A stretch of 64,000 nt of DNA from Paramesorhizobium leguminum (lineage in GTDB: Bacteria; Pseudomonadota; Alphaproteobacteria; Rhizobiales; Rhizobiaceae). The notes under the pieces were generated by a model. That model saw only the letters and a program-made list of their open reading frames with translations. It searched no databases and had not been told where the DNA came from. The translations under genes were made by a program, and so were the position numbers. How positions within the stretch are numbered: the first letter of the stretch is position 1; each line of letters opens with the position of its first letter. This document shows positions 26,246 to 35,225 of this stretch, piece by piece. The stretch lies in NCBI RefSeq assembly GCF_003217235.1, contig NZ_QJTF01000013.1, positions 1-64,000 of the forward strand. The letters are read 5' to 3'.

Positions 26246-26416
26246 TCAAATCGGAATTCCGTGCTCGTCATAGCCGATGATCTCATCAGCGCTGCGATCA
26301 TCGAGGATAGGCAGTTGGGCCCAGCGCTCACGCATTTCGCGCAATTCATCAAGCAGGCGCTCCTGTTCCGGAGTGCTTGGGGCGGTCGTTTCCGGTTTTT
26401 TGCTATCAGGGAACAT
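26246..26416 (-). CDS. Small orphan protein resembling the C-terminal half of a VapB antitoxin
   Basis: A 56-aa protein ending in DDRSADEIIGYDEHGIPI, which closely resembles the toxin-binding tail of VapB-type antitoxins (RSxDEILGYDExGLP). No DNA-binding N-terminal domain and no VapC PIN-domain gene is next to it. A clean GGAGGA site 7 bases before 26416 suggests it is translated; the in-frame ATG at 26434 is less likely. It could be a remnant or a free-standing toxin-neutralising peptide. It is divergent from metH. Confidence 0.6.
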   Translation of the reverse strand: MFPDSKKPETTAPSTPEQERLLDELREMRERWAQLPILDDRSADEIIGYDEHGIPI

Positions 26417-26497
26417 CGGTTGTCCTCCATTCACATATATAGGATTTCACCTTAACTTCTGCCCGTTGTCAAAACGGCTAAGTCTTACTCGCTCTAA

Positions 26498-26526
26498 TTG
26501 ACATAAACATATCTTTATGTCATTAA
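26498..26526 (+). promoter_or_regulatory. metH promoter overlapped by a 24-bp palindrome (operator candidate)
   Basis: TTGACA (26498-26503), a 17-base spacer and CATTAA (26521-26526) form a promoter-like pair. A palindrome with arms TGACATAAA (26499-26507) and TTTATGTCA (26514-26522) around CATATC covers the spacer; 22 of 24 positions are symmetric. The position implies repression. An ArsR-type SAH/SAM-responsive regulator of methionine genes is a plausible binder (inference). No B12 riboswitch fits in this short leader. Confidence 0.65.
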
Positions 26527-26562
26527 ATCCCACCAGCAGGGCACAGCAGGTAATTTGGCATT

Positions 26563-29500
26563 ATGAGTTCTCTTGACGATCTCTTCGGACCCCAAGCACC
26601 AAAGCCGGACGGTTCGGAAGTGCTGGCTGCGCTGACCAAGGCGGCGCGGGAGCGCATCCTCATTCTCGATGGGGCGATGGGGACGCAGATCCAGGGGTTG
26701 GGCTTCCACGAGGAACATTTTCGCGGCGAGCGTTTCAGCGCCTGCGAGTGCCATCTGCAGGGCAACAACGATCTCCTCACGCTGACCCAGCCGGCGGCCA
26801 TCGAGGACATCCACTACGCCTATGCCATGGCCGGGGCGGATATCCTCGAAACCAATACCTTTTCCTCTACCTCCATCGCGCAGGCCGATTACGGCATGGA
26901 GGAGATGGTCTATGAATTGAACCGTGACGGTGCGCGCCTTGCCCGCCGCGCCGCGCTGCGGGCTGAGCAGGCGGATGGCCGCCGCCGCTTCGTTGCCGGC
27001 GCGCTGGGGCCGACCAACCGCACCGCGTCCATCTCGCCCGATGTCAACAATCCGGGCTTCCGCGCCGTCTCCTTCGATGATCTGCGTATCGCCTATGCGG
27101 AGCAGCTGCGCGGCCTGATCGATGGCGGCGCCGATATCATCCTCGTCGAAACCATCTTCGACACGCTGAACGCCAAGGCGGCGGTCTTCGCCTGCGAGGA
27201 AATCTTTGCCGAGAAAGGCGTCCGCCTGCCGGTGATGATATCGGGCACGATCACCGATCTCTCCGGCCGCACGCTTTCCGGGCAGACGCCAACGGCGTTC
27301 TGGTATTCTCTGCGCCACGCCCAGCCCTTCACCATCGGGCTCAATTGCGCGCTGGGGGCCAACGCCATGCGCGCCCATCTGGCGGAGATATCAGGCGTTG
27401 CGGATACATTCGTCTGCGCTTATCCCAATGCCGGCCTGCCCAATGAATTCGGCCAGTATGACGAGAGCCCGGAGGCGATGGCGGCGCAGATCGAGACCTT
27501 TGCCCGTGAGGGGCTGGTCAATGTGGTCGGCGGCTGCTGCGGCTCGACGCCGGATCATATCCGCGCCATCGCCGAGGCCGTCTCCCGGCACAAGCCCCGC
27601 GCCATTCCAGAAATTCCGCCGCTGATGCGGCTTTCCGGTCTTGAGCCGTTCACGCTGACCAAGGATATCCCCTTCGTCAATATCGGCGAGCGCACCAATG
27701 TCACCGGCTCCGCCAAATTCCGCAAGCTGATCACGGCAGGCGATTTCGCCGCCGCGCTCGATGTCGCCCGCGACCAGGTGGAGAACGGCGCGCAAATCAT
27801 CGACGTCAACATGGATGAGGGCCTGATCGATTCTCAGAAGGCGATGACCGAGTTCCTCAACCTCGTCGCCGCAGAGCCGGATATCGCGCGCGTTCCCGTG
27901 ATGATCGATTCCTCCAAATGGGAGATCATCGAGGCAGGTCTGAAATGCGTTCAGGGCAAGCCGCTGGTCAATTCCATCTCGATGAAGGAGGGTGAGGAGG
28001 CCTTCCTGCATCACGCGAGGCTCTGCCGCGCCTATGGCGCCGCCGTCGTCGTCATGGCCTTCGACGAGCAGGGGCAGGCGGACACGAAAGAGCGCAAGGT
28101 CGAGATCTGCACCCGCGCCTATAAGCTCCTGACCGAGCAGGCGGGCTTCCCGCCGGAAGACATCATCTTCGATCCCAACATCTTCGCGGTGGCGACGGGC
28201 ATCGAGGAGCACAACAATTACGGCGTCGATTTCATTGAGGCGACGCGCGAGATCATCGCGACGCTGCCCCATGTCCATATCTCCGGCGGCGTGTCGAACC
28301 TCTCCTTCTCGTTCCGCGGTAATGAACCGGTGCGCGAGGCGATGCATGCGGTGTTCCTCTACCACGCCATCCAGGCGGGCATGGACATGGGCATCGTCAA
28401 TGCGGGCCAGCTCGCCGTCTATGAATCCATAGAGCCGGACTTGCGCGAGGCCTGCGAGGACGTGGTGCTCAACCGCCGTGCGGATTCGACCGAACGCCTG
28501 CTGGAGCTTGCCGAGCGCTTCAAGGGCGCCGCCGGCAAGGAAGCCAAGGAGCGGGATCTGAAATGGCGCGAATGGCCGGTGGAAAAGCGGCTGGAGCACG
28601 CGCTGGTCAACGGCATCACCGAATATATCGAGGCCGACACCGAGGAAGCGAGGCTCGCCGCCAAACGTCCGCTGCATGTCATCGAGGGGCCGCTGATGGC
28701 CGGGATGAATGTCGTCGGCGATCTCTTCGGCTCGGGCAAAATGTTCCTGCCGCAGGTGGTGAAATCCGCTCGCGTCATGAAGCAGGCCGTGGCGGTCCTC
28801 CTGCCCTATATGGAGGAGGAGAAGCGCCTCAATGGCGGCGGCAGCGAGCGCCAGAGCGCCGGGAAGGTGCTGATGGCGACCGTCAAGGGCGACGTGCACG
28901 ATATCGGCAAGAACATCGTCGGCGTCGTTCTCGCCTGCAACAATTATGAGATCATCGATCTCGGCGTCATGGTGCCGGCGACGAAGATATTGCAGACAGC
29001 GCGCGAGGAAAACGTCGATATCATCGGCCTTTCCGGCCTGATCACCCCATCGCTCGACGAAATGGCGCATGTGGCGGCGGAGATGGAGCGCGAGGGCTTC
29101 GATATCCCGCTCCTCATCGGCGGCGCCACGACGAGCCGGGTGCACACGGCGGTGAAGATTCATCCGCGCTATGAACGGGGCCAGACGGTCTATGTCGTCG
29201 ATGCCAGCCGCGCCGTCGGCGTCGTCTCCAGCCTTCTATCGCCGGACGGCAAGCAAACCTATATCGATGGCGTGCGCACCGAATACGCCAAGGTGGCCGC
29301 CGCCCATGCGCGCAACGAGGCGGAAAAGCAGCGCCTGCCGCTCGCCCGCGCCCGCGCCAATGCGCAAAAGATCGACTGGGACGCCTACACGCCACCCAAG
29401 CCCGCATTTCTGGGAACCCGCACCTTCGAGAATTGGGATCTGGAGGAGCTATCCCGCTATATCGACTGGACGCCCTTCTTCCAGACCTGGGAGCTGAAGG

Positions 29501-30345
29501 GCCGCTATCCGGCGATTCTCGAAGACGAAAAGCAGGGCGAGGCCGCCCGCCAGCTTTACGCTGATGCGCAAGCGATGCTGAAGAAAATCATCGACGAGAA
29601 ATGGTTCCAGCCAAGGGCGGTTATCGGCTTCTGGCCGGCCAATAGCGTCGGCGACGATATAAGGCTGTTCACCGACGAGAAGCGTAGCGGAGAACTCGCG
29701 ACCTTCTTCACCCTGCGCCAGCAGCTTTCCAAGCGCGACGGCAGGCCGAACGTGGCGCTGTCCGATTTCGTCGCGCCGGTTGGGACCCGCAAGCCGGATT
29801 ATGTCGGCGGTTTCGTGGTGACGGCGGGCATCGAGGAGGTGGCGATTGCCGAACGCTTCGAGCGCGCCAATGACGATTATTCCTCGATCCTCGTGAAAGC
29901 GCTCGCCGACCGTTTTGCCGAGGCCTTCGCCGAATTGATGCATGAGCGCGTACGCAAGGAATTCTGGGGCTACGCGGCGGAGGAAAAGCTGACGCCGGAA
30001 GAGCTGATCTCCGAATCGTATCACGGCATCCGCCCCGCGCCGGGCTATCCCGCCCAGCCCGATCATACCGAGAAGACGACGCTTTTCCGCCTGCTCGATG
30101 CGGAAAAGGCGACGGGCGTAGAGCTTACCGAAAGCTATGCGATGTGGCCGGGCTCGTCCGTCTCCGGCCTCTATCTAGCACATCCCGAAAGCTATTATTT
30201 CGGTGTCGCCAAGGTCGAGCGCGACCAGGTCGAGGACTATGCCGCCCGCAAGAATATGAGCGTGGCGGAGGTCGAGCGCTGGCTCGGGCCCATCCTCAAC
30301 TATGTGCCTGATAATCGGCCCGCATCGGCGGAGGCGGCGGCATAA
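26563..30345 (+). CDS. metH: Cobalamin-dependent methionine synthase
   Basis: A 1260-aa enzyme that methylates homocysteine with 5-methyltetrahydrofolate through cobalamin. Domains in order: homocysteine-binding ([10 protein letters not shown] near residue 37; zinc site with NCALGANAM and GGCCGST), pterin-binding ([18 protein letters not shown]), cobalamin cap, B12-binding ([14 protein letters not shown] with the axial His, then [10 protein letters not shown] and LIGGATTS), and the reactivation domain ([12 protein letters not shown]; the usual Cys of PACPDH is Gln here). Length matches full MetH. It is a single gene under a palindrome-overlapped promoter. Confidence 0.96.
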   Translation: MSSLDDLFGPQAPKPDGSEVLAALTKAARERILILDGAMGTQIQGLGFHEEHFRGERFSACECHLQGNNDLLTLTQPAAIEDIHYAYAMAGADILETNTFSSTSIAQADYGMEEMVYELNRDGARLARRAALRAEQADGRRRFVAGALGPTNRTASISPDVNNPGFRAVSFDDLRIAYAEQLRGLIDGGADIILVETIFDTLNAKAAVFACEEIFAEKGVRLPVMISGTITDLSGRTLSGQTPTAFWYSLRHAQPFTIGLNCALGANAMRAHLAEISGVADTFVCAYPNAGLPNEFGQYDESPEAMAAQIETFAREGLVNVVGGCCGSTPDHIRAIAEAVSRHKPRAIPEIPPLMRLSGLEPFTLTKDIPFVNIGERTNVTGSAKFRKLITAGDFAAALDVARDQVENGAQIIDVNMDEGLIDSQKAMTEFLNLVAAEPDIARVPVMIDSSKWEIIEAGLKCVQGKPLVNSISMKEGEEAFLHHARLCRAYGAAVVVMAFDEQGQADTKERKVEICTRAYKLLTEQAGFPPEDIIFDPNIFAVATGIEEHNNYGVDFIEATREIIATLPHVHISGGVSNLSFSFRGNEPVREAMHAVFLYHAIQAGMDMGIVNAGQLAVYESIEPDLREACEDVVLNRRADSTERLLELAERFKGAAGKEAKERDLKWREWPVEKRLEHALVNGITEYIEADTEEARLAAKRPLHVIEGPLMAGMNVVGDLFGSGKMFLPQVVKSARVMKQAVAVLLPYMEEEKRLNGGGSERQSAGKVLMATVKGDVHDIGKNIVGVVLACNNYEIIDLGVMVPATKILQTAREENVDIIGLSGLITPSLDEMAHVAAEMEREGFDIPLLIGGATTSRVHTAVKIHPRYERGQTVYVVDASRAVGVVSSLLSPDGKQTYIDGVRTEYAKVAAAHARNEAEKQRLPLARARANAQKIDWDAYTPPKPAFLGTRTFENWDLEELSRYIDWTPFFQTWELKGRYPAILEDEKQGEAARQLYADAQAMLKKIIDEKWFQPRAVIGFWPANSVGDDIRLFTDEKRSGELATFFTLRQQLSKRDGRPNVALSDFVAPVGTRKPDYVGGFVVTAGIEEVAIAERFERANDDYSSILVKALADRFAEAFAELMHERVRKEFWGYAAEEKLTPEELISESYHGIRPAPGYPAQPDHTEKTTLFRLLDAEKATGVELTESYAMWPGSSVSGLYLAHPESYYFGVAKVERDQVEDYAARKNMSVAEVERWLGPILNYVPDNRPASAEAAA

Positions 30346-30349
30346 CGCT

Positions 30350-30530
30350 GACGCCCTCCTTCCCCCTTGCGGGGAAGGTGCCCGCGGAGCGGGCGGATGG
30401 GGGTGGTGACGGGTGTGCTCTCTTTTGAACCACCCCCACCCGGCCCGGAGCCCGTCCTGGGCTTGCCGAAGGCAAGACCCGGGAGGCCACCCTCCCCGCA
30501 AGGGGGAGGGAAGGCGGCCCCTTCACATTA
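30350..30530. repeat. Palindromic intergenic repeat after metH
   Basis: GC-rich inverted arms: CCTTCCCCCTTGCGGGGAAGG with CGGATGGGGGTGG on the left, and CCACCCCCACCCGG with CCTCCCCGCAAGGGGGAGGG on the right, around an AT-rich centre. The arm details differ from types A-C. It fills most of the 300-base gap between metH and the RcnB-like gene. Confidence 0.8.
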
Positions 30531-30644
30531 CCGCGATTTAACCCTGCCATTCACATTCCATTCACGCCCTTGGGACCATGTTGTGCGCGTGAAATTCATC
30601 CCCCCAATCAATGAATTTCCTCGCCTCAATGAAAAGGAATCAAG

Positions 30645-31013
30645 ATGAAAAGTCTTGTCATCGCCGTCACCGCGTTTTCCATCCTCGCCCCCACGGCGGC
30701 TCTCGCTCAGTATCAGCCGAAGCACGGCTATGAGCGTCCGGTGGAGCAATCCTATGGCAAGCGTCACGACGATCGCCGCGACATGCGCCGCCATGACGAC
30801 CGCCGTGACATGCGCCGTCACGATGACAGGCGTGAGCGTTGGTCGCGAGGCAGAGAGTTGCCGCGCAGCTATCGCAGCCATGTCGTGCGCGACTATGGCC
30901 GCTATCGCCTGAGCAGGCCGCCGCGCGGACACCAATGGGTGCGGGTGGATAACGACTATTTGCTGATCAGCATCGCCAGCGGCGTGATCTCCTCCATCGT
31001 CGCGGGCCGGTAA
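30645..31013 (+). CDS. RcnB family periplasmic protein
   Basis: A 122-aa secreted protein. Residues 1-21 are a signal peptide (MKSLVIAVTAFSILAPTAALA). The middle carries a tandem repeat built on HDDRRDMRR (three rounds, about residues 40-62), which could bind metal or polyanions. The C-terminus (GYERP.., SRPPRGHQWVRVDNDYLLISIASGVI) is the RcnB-like fold, a family named for nickel/cobalt homeostasis in E. coli, although most members have unknown roles. It has its own terminator downstream. Confidence 0.8.
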   Translation: MKSLVIAVTAFSILAPTAALAQYQPKHGYERPVEQSYGKRHDDRRDMRRHDDRRDMRRHDDRRERWSRGRELPRSYRSHVVRDYGRYRLSRPPRGHQWVRVDNDYLLISIASGVISSIVAGR

Positions 31014-31040
31014 ATCGGCCTTGATCCGGCTATAGGAATG

Positions 31041-31067
31041 AAAGGCGGCTCCGAAGGCCGCCTTTTT
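31041..31067 (+). terminator. Rho-independent terminator of the RcnB-like gene
   Basis: Stem AAAGGCGGC / GCCGCCTTT (31041-31049, 31057-31065), 7-base loop, and a T-run at 31063-31067, 28 bases after the stop codon. Confidence 0.88.
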
Positions 31068-31107
31068 CGTTTTGAGCGGTTCATGTTTTGATGGAATCGC
31101 GAGGCAT

Positions 31108-31266
31108 ACCCCCCTCTGGCTTGCCAGCCATCTCCCCCTCAAGGGGGGAGATTACGCTATCATTGCCGTTTCCGCCAATCGTCAACATTCCCAGGATAAG
31201 TGCCGTCATCGATGCAGGCCAATCTCCCCCCTTGAGGGGGAGATGGCTGGCAAGCCAGAGGGGGGT
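31108..31266 (+). repeat. Type A palindromic element, copy d
   Basis: A 159-bp copy between the convergent RcnB-like and Stealth genes. Both arms carry the GGCT/AGCC hairpin. It sits in an outer frame: GTTTTGATGGAATCGC begins 21 bases before it, and TTCCATCTGAATATGAAATG follows about 20 bases after it. Confidence 0.95.
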
Positions 31267-31311
31267 ATACTGTCCCGCCAGCATTTCCATCTGAATATGA
31301 AATGCTCTAGC

Positions 31312-32343
31312 CTATGCGGCCTGTGACAAATCCTCACGAGCATGGTTCTGGGCCATCGCCTGTTTGATCGCTATCGGCAGCACATCGGCGAACTTGGCGG
31401 CAAGCACACCGTGGATCGTCGCGCGATCATTCGGCTCGAACAGCTCAAAGCCCTGTACGCAGCCATAGGGCGTGGCGCCGATTCTGATTTCCTCCAGCGC
31501 CGCCAAGGCCTTTTTTCCCTTCACCGCATCTACATAGGCGAGTCCCATCGGCTCCGAGACGGCAACGCCATGCCGCGTTATTTCGAGATGATTGGCAAGC
31601 GACACGGTATCGAACTGAGCGATATCGCGGTACCGAAAGGAAATTTGCCGGTTGAGCACATCCGGGTGCTCCGAGAAAAAAAGCTGCAAGGTTGAGCGGC
31701 GCAAGGGGTGCGGATAATGATGGACATTCAGAAACCGGCCGCTCATGCCCGCGAGAACCGCGCCCTTCCATTGCGCCAGACGATATCTTGGCAAATTATG
31801 TTGGTATCCGGGAATTTTCCCGAGAAGCTGTCGGAATTTATACTTCCAGCGCGTATTTTCAGGCACGTCCCAGACGCCATGCAGCAGGGGTAGCTCATCC
31901 CTGTAGAAATCTGCCGGCTGCAATGGTGCATTCAGGAAAAAATCGTCATTAGCATAGATGAAATGTTCCGACAGGCTTGGGATTCGCCAAAGCGCGGCCG
32001 CGATGGTCCGGGCGTTGAAATTGGGACGAACGGCGTTCAATCCAGCGAAAATATCATCATGCGACACGATCTTGAGAAATGACGGATCGCATTTTCCTTC
32101 CGTGATGAAGGAATCGAGATGCTCAGGCTTTTGATTGTCGGTGACGATGAGAATCCGGCGGATGAACGGCGCATATTTTATCACCGATGCGATGTGATAA
32201 TAGATCTCGCCGTTGTCGGTATAGCGCTCACTGGTCGTCGCCTCGAAATGGGTCGTGCCGGAAACCGGGGCGAATTCCTGGCGCGCCGCGATGTGTTTCG
32301 GGTCCTGCCCATCCACCCAGGCGATGACGTAATCGATCTTCAA
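31312..32343 (-). CDS. Stealth family polysaccharide phosphotransferase
   Basis: A 343-aa protein of the Stealth family, hexose-1-phosphate transferases that build phosphodiester-linked capsular or cell-wall polysaccharides. Conserved regions are visible in order: CR1 IDYVIAWVDGQDP at the N-terminus, CR2 with RYTDNGEIYYHIASVIKYAP and SEHFIYANDDFFLNAPLQ (Asn-Asp-Asp), and a CR3-like NVHHYPHPLRRSTLQLFF. No signal peptide or membrane segment is seen, consistent with cytoplasmic synthesis. It stands alone, without other capsule genes nearby. Confidence 0.85.
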   Translation of the reverse strand: MKIDYVIAWVDGQDPKHIAARQEFAPVSGTTHFEATTSERYTDNGEIYYHIASVIKYAPFIRRILIVTDNQKPEHLDSFITEGKCDPSFLKIVSHDDIFAGLNAVRPNFNARTIAAALWRIPSLSEHFIYANDDFFLNAPLQPADFYRDELPLLHGVWDVPENTRWKYKFRQLLGKIPGYQHNLPRYRLAQWKGAVLAGMSGRFLNVHHYPHPLRRSTLQLFFSEHPDVLNRQISFRYRDIAQFDTVSLANHLEITRHGVAVSEPMGLAYVDAVKGKKALAALEEIRIGATPYGCVQGFELFEPNDRATIHGVLAAKFADVLPIAIKQAMAQNHAREDLSQAA

Positions 32344-32443
32344 AACGATCCCCTCTGCGACGCGCTGTTACAAAACCGTAACAATTTCGTCACGTGGGGG
32401 CAACGGGTAGCCGGCTGATAATCCCAGGGAAAAACAGGCGCGC

Positions 32444-33352
32444 TCAAGACGCGATTTTCCGGTCCTCCGGCTCCCGCTCGACGCCCAGACGCTTCATCAG
32501 CGCCATGGCATCGGCAGGGGCGCGAACCTTCGCGTCATTGTCGAAATAGACATAGACATCTCGCCCGCTCTGCAGTGGTCTGGTCGGATCGAGCACCCGC
32601 TCGGCATTATCAGGCTCGCGGCCATGCGCCCAGGCGCGCACACGCTCGGCCCAGCGGTCGAGCGACTTGTCATCGTAGCCGCTGGTATAAAGCTCCTGCG
32701 AACCGTGCAGGCGGCAATAGACGAAGTCGGCGGTGAGGTCCATCAACAGCGGCCATTCCACCGTATCGGCGCAGACCAGCGCCACGCGATGGCGGCGCAG
32801 CAGCGCGATGAATTCGGGCGAGCGGAAACTGTCATGACGGATTTCGACGGCGTGGCGGATGGAGCGTTTCGCATCGCTTTGTGTAAAGGCGCGCCCCTCC
32901 AGCCGGGCATCGTGATGTCGGGCGATTTCGGAAGCCTGCCGGGTATCGTGCGGCAGAAGGCTGAGAAAGGCATCGAACAGTTCCGCGTCGAATTTCAGGT
33001 TCGGCGGAAATTGCCAGAGAATCGGCCCGAGTTTGCTACCCAGCCGAAGGAGGCCCGAGGCCATGAAATTGGCAAGCGGCGTTTCCACGTCCCGCAGCCG
33101 CTTGAGATGGGTGATGTAGCGCGAGCCCTTGATGGCGAAGACGAAATCATCGGGCGTGCTCTCGCTCCACCGGGCGAAGCTTTCGGGCCGCTGCAGGCTG
33201 TAGAACGTGCCATTGACTTCGATCGAGGGAAAATGCTCCGCGGCGTATGTCAGTTCCAGCCGCTGCGGCAGCCTTTCTGGATAGAACACCCCGCGCCAGC
33301 GCGCATAGGTCCATCCCGATATGCCGATGCGGATCGTTCCAGCCCTCGCCAT
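32444..33352 (-). CDS. DUF72 (YecE-like) family protein
   Basis: A 302-aa protein of the DUF72 TIM-barrel family; its biochemical role is not established. Family features are IRIGISGWTYARWRGVFYP at the N-terminus, AEHFPSIEVNGTFYSLQRPE, the central LGPILWQFPPNLKFD, and VYVYFDNDAK near the C-terminus. The ATG at 33352 (MARAGTIRIG) gives the usual family start; the longer frame to 33418 adds atypical sequence. Confidence 0.85.
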   Translation of the reverse strand: MARAGTIRIGISGWTYARWRGVFYPERLPQRLELTYAAEHFPSIEVNGTFYSLQRPESFARWSESTPDDFVFAIKGSRYITHLKRLRDVETPLANFMASGLLRLGSKLGPILWQFPPNLKFDAELFDAFLSLLPHDTRQASEIARHHDARLEGRAFTQSDAKRSIRHAVEIRHDSFRSPEFIALLRRHRVALVCADTVEWPLLMDLTADFVYCRLHGSQELYTSGYDDKSLDRWAERVRAWAHGREPDNAERVLDPTRPLQSGRDVYVYFDNDAKVRAPADAMALMKRLGVEREPEDRKIAS

Positions 33353-33449
33353 CGTTTTCGCCTGTGCCTGAATGGGTCGATGAGCGGAAAACGCAGGGGT
33401 CGCCCATATCGTTCCCATGGCGTGGCCACGCCATTATTCGGTGGAGCTA

Positions 33450-33854
33450 TTACCGTCTTTTACTGAGGAACTGCTCGGCCTCTTCTGTCGCATTGGCTAA
33501 TGCCCGGATATCGCCGCTCCGCAACGCGACAACCAACTGCTCAAGAAGCCGGGTAGCTCGCACCGTATCGGCTCCCTCAATGCCCGTTTCATCTGTTAGG
33601 CCAGGCAGCATGAGCCAGACAAGATCAACTCCAAAGGCCTTGCTGTATTTCAACGCAACGTCGGCGTCGAATGTGTTCTTGCCGATCTCGTGAGCGCGAT
33701 AGGTGTCTTCGATTATCCCGGATTTCTTGGCCGCGGCGCGCAAAGTCTTGAACCCGGCGGCAATCCTCGCCTGGCGAAGTCGGGCTGCACGCGCGGCAAT
33801 GAGCTTCTCTCGGTCGTCCGCTGGATGCGGCGGATTTGGTGAAGGTTGCGGCAT
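33450..33854 (-). CDS. XRE-family helix-turn-helix regulator
   Basis: A 134-aa cytoplasmic DNA-binding protein. Residues about 18-77 form a Cro/CI-type helix-turn-helix (ARLRQARIAAGFKTLRAAAK, then TYRAHEIGKNTFDADVALKY). The C-terminal part (about 95-134) is helical and may dimerise. It is downstream of a second XRE gene on the same strand, 7 bases apart, so likely one operon. Typical of phage-like or toxin-antitoxin regulation; the target is unknown. Confidence 0.78.
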   Translation of the reverse strand: MPQPSPNPPHPADDREKLIAARAARLRQARIAAGFKTLRAAAKKSGIIEDTYRAHEIGKNTFDADVALKYSKAFGVDLVWLMLPGLTDETGIEGADTVRATRLLEQLVVALRSGDIRALANATEEAEQFLSKRR

Positions 33855-33861
33855 AATGGCC

Positions 33862-34128
33862 TTACGGGACCCGCAATCTCACGCCAGGGCCACCGCCGTT
33901 TTCAGGGATGAACTCGATTCCGACCGCTTCGAATGCCGCGACAAGGCTGGCGAGATTATTGGAAATCGGCATGCGCGCACCGCGTTCGAAATCTGCGATT
34001 GTCTGCCGGGAAACATTTGCAGCCTCAGCCAATTCTGCCTGACTCCAACCGAGCATACCTCGTGCACCACGGCACTGTTCCGGTGTCAGGCTTTTCATAC
34101 GTCGTACTTTCTGATTGACATCAATCAT
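33862..34128 (-). CDS. Small XRE-family regulator
   Basis: An 88-aa protein: short N-terminal segment, then a complete helix-turn-helix (GMLGWSQAELAEAANVSRQT, IADFERGARMPISNNLASLV) and the terminal IEFIPENGGGPGVRLR motif common to a large group of small rhizobial XRE proteins. It starts a two-gene operon with the larger XRE gene. The 184-base divergent gap to the small gene at 34313 should hold its operator. Confidence 0.82.
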   Translation of the reverse strand: MIDVNQKVRRMKSLTPEQCRGARGMLGWSQAELAEAANVSRQTIADFERGARMPISNNLASLVAAFEAVGIEFIPENGGGPGVRLRVP

Positions 34129-34312
34129 TTTGTAGGTAGCTTGTTATGGAAAATGCAGCCGAGCGAGATGTTTGAGCCATCTTGCCCGGCCTGACCAAAA
34201 TCAAGCTGGTGAGAGCTCGGATCGTGGCTGATTCTGAGGATAGCAGAACTTTGCCTGCCGTCACCCGTCCGAAATTGTTGATTATCTCAATTAAGCAATC
34301 ATGCGGGGAAAA

Positions 34313-34483
34313 ATGACATTACAAACAGAAGATGTTTCGACCTCAACCGATAAGCCGACTCCGCAAGAAGGCCTGAAACTCGTTCAAGCCTTCCTTCAAA
34401 TTTCAGACCCGGCAAAAAGGCGGGAAGCGCTGGCATTGGTGCAAGCGCTCGCGGAAGGTCAGCCGGAAACGGACGCATCGTAG
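34313..34483 (+). CDS. Small hypothetical protein
   Basis: A 56-aa protein with a polar N-terminus and the helix LKLVQAFLQISDPAKRREAL, a pattern also seen at the C-terminal end of some XRE regulators. A GGGGAAAA ribosome site precedes the ATG at 34313. It is divergent from the XRE operon. It may be an accessory factor or a regulator fragment; no function is assigned. Confidence 0.5.
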   Translation: MTLQTEDVSTSTDKPTPQEGLKLVQAFLQISDPAKRREALALVQALAEGQPETDAS

Positions 34484-34487
34484 CCCG

Positions 34488-34592
34488 ATGCTCGATCTCA
34501 TCAACGGCCTGCTGTCAGCCGTATCTATTGTGCTGACCGTCGCTACCGTGGCCGTCTGGCTCGATGCGCTGCGATCGGACGGCCCGTCCTGA
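34488..34592 (+). CDS. Tiny single-span membrane peptide (candidate)
   Basis: A 34-aa ORF beginning 4 bases after the preceding stop, so it could be translated by coupling. Residues about 6-24 are hydrophobic (NGLLSAVSIVLTVATVAVWL) and followed by a charged tail (DALRSDGPS). It could be a small membrane peptide or toxin, or chance. No strong ribosome site is visible. Confidence 0.35.
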   Translation: MLDLINGLLSAVSIVLTVATVAVWLDALRSDGPS

Positions 34593-34654
34593 CCTACCGC
34601 GCCGGGGTCTGCGGCACGACCGAACAAGGTGGATTGCCGCTAGAATTGGCGCGG

Positions 34655-34806
34655 GGAAAAAAGCCCGTGAGTACCATCTCTTTGCCTTGAACGCTTTGAT
34701 GCCGACCGCCGCATTTGCCGAGGCAAACGGCATTCCGGCCTATAATGTCTGCAATGGCGCCTTGCGCAGGATCGTGCAATTCACGCTGCGCTCTTACGCG
34801 ACCCAG
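34655..34806 (+). pseudogene. Gene remnant resembling the C-terminal end of an alginate lyase
   Basis: The frame encodes REYHLFALNALMPTAAFAEA followed by NGIPAYNVCNGALRRIVQFT, which resembles the C-terminal helices of AlgL-type alginate lyases (a Y/FALxPLV..AE..xxNG pattern with a terminal GALxRL). No start or upstream domain is present, and the frame then runs into unrelated sequence. Identification is from pattern recall only. Confidence 0.3.
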
Positions 34807-34934
34807 CGGCCATCGCCGCCGCTGCGGGCAAAGCGCAGGGCTCGCCCATATCGGTTCCCCGAAGGCGGAAGCTTCAATATATTGCGCTTGAATGATACGG
34901 CATTTTGCCGTATAAAAACGGAAAGGAATGTGTC

Positions 34935-35225
34935 ATGCCCAAACCCATTGTCGAAAACGATACCGCCCGGCTCGAAGCGCGCATTCCGGCCCAGGTCTAC
35001 GATCAAATGCAACGCGCGGCGCGCCTGCGCGGCATGACACTGACGGGCTATCTTATCGCCACCGCAGGCGAGGACGCCCGGCGCGTTGTCGAACAGGCCG
35101 AAATCATGCGCCTTGCGCGCGCCGATCAAATCCGCTTCGCGGAGGCGTTGATCGATCCGCCCAAGCCGAATGAGCGGCTGGCCCGCGCCGCCAAGCGGCA
35201 CGCCGAACTGATCGAGCGCCGGTGA
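34935..35225 (+). CDS. DUF1778 (TacA-type) antitoxin
   Basis: A 96-aa antitoxin. The N-terminus is a ribbon-helix-helix domain (TARLEARIPAQVYDQMQRAA, GMTLTGYLIATA) and the C-terminus (RLARADQIRFAEALIDPPKP) is the toxin-blocking segment of DUF1778 proteins. The ATG at 34935 follows a GGAAAGGA site. It overlaps the start of the GNAT toxin gene by 4 bases, the standard operon order. It should repress its own promoter together with the toxin. Confidence 0.9.
   Translation: MPKPIVENDTARLEARIPAQVYDQMQRAARLRGMTLTGYLIATAGEDARRVVEQAEIMRLARADQIRFAEALIDPPKPNERLARAAKRHAELIERR

Noticed and set aside
26417-26562. Cobalamin riboswitch before metH
   Set aside because: The gap is only about 146 bases, has no B12-box-like sequence, and is explained by a promoter with a palindromic operator.
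27391-29163. 590-codon open frame on the minus strand inside metH
   Set aside because: It is a GC-rich shadow of the metH coding frame; its translation is Arg/His/Asp-rich with no recognisable domain, and metH is unambiguous.
34564-35037. 157-codon open frame covering the lyase-like remnant and the antitoxin start
   Set aside because: Only the segment 34655-34806 looks protein-like; the later part is out of frame with the well-supported DUF1778 antitoxin.
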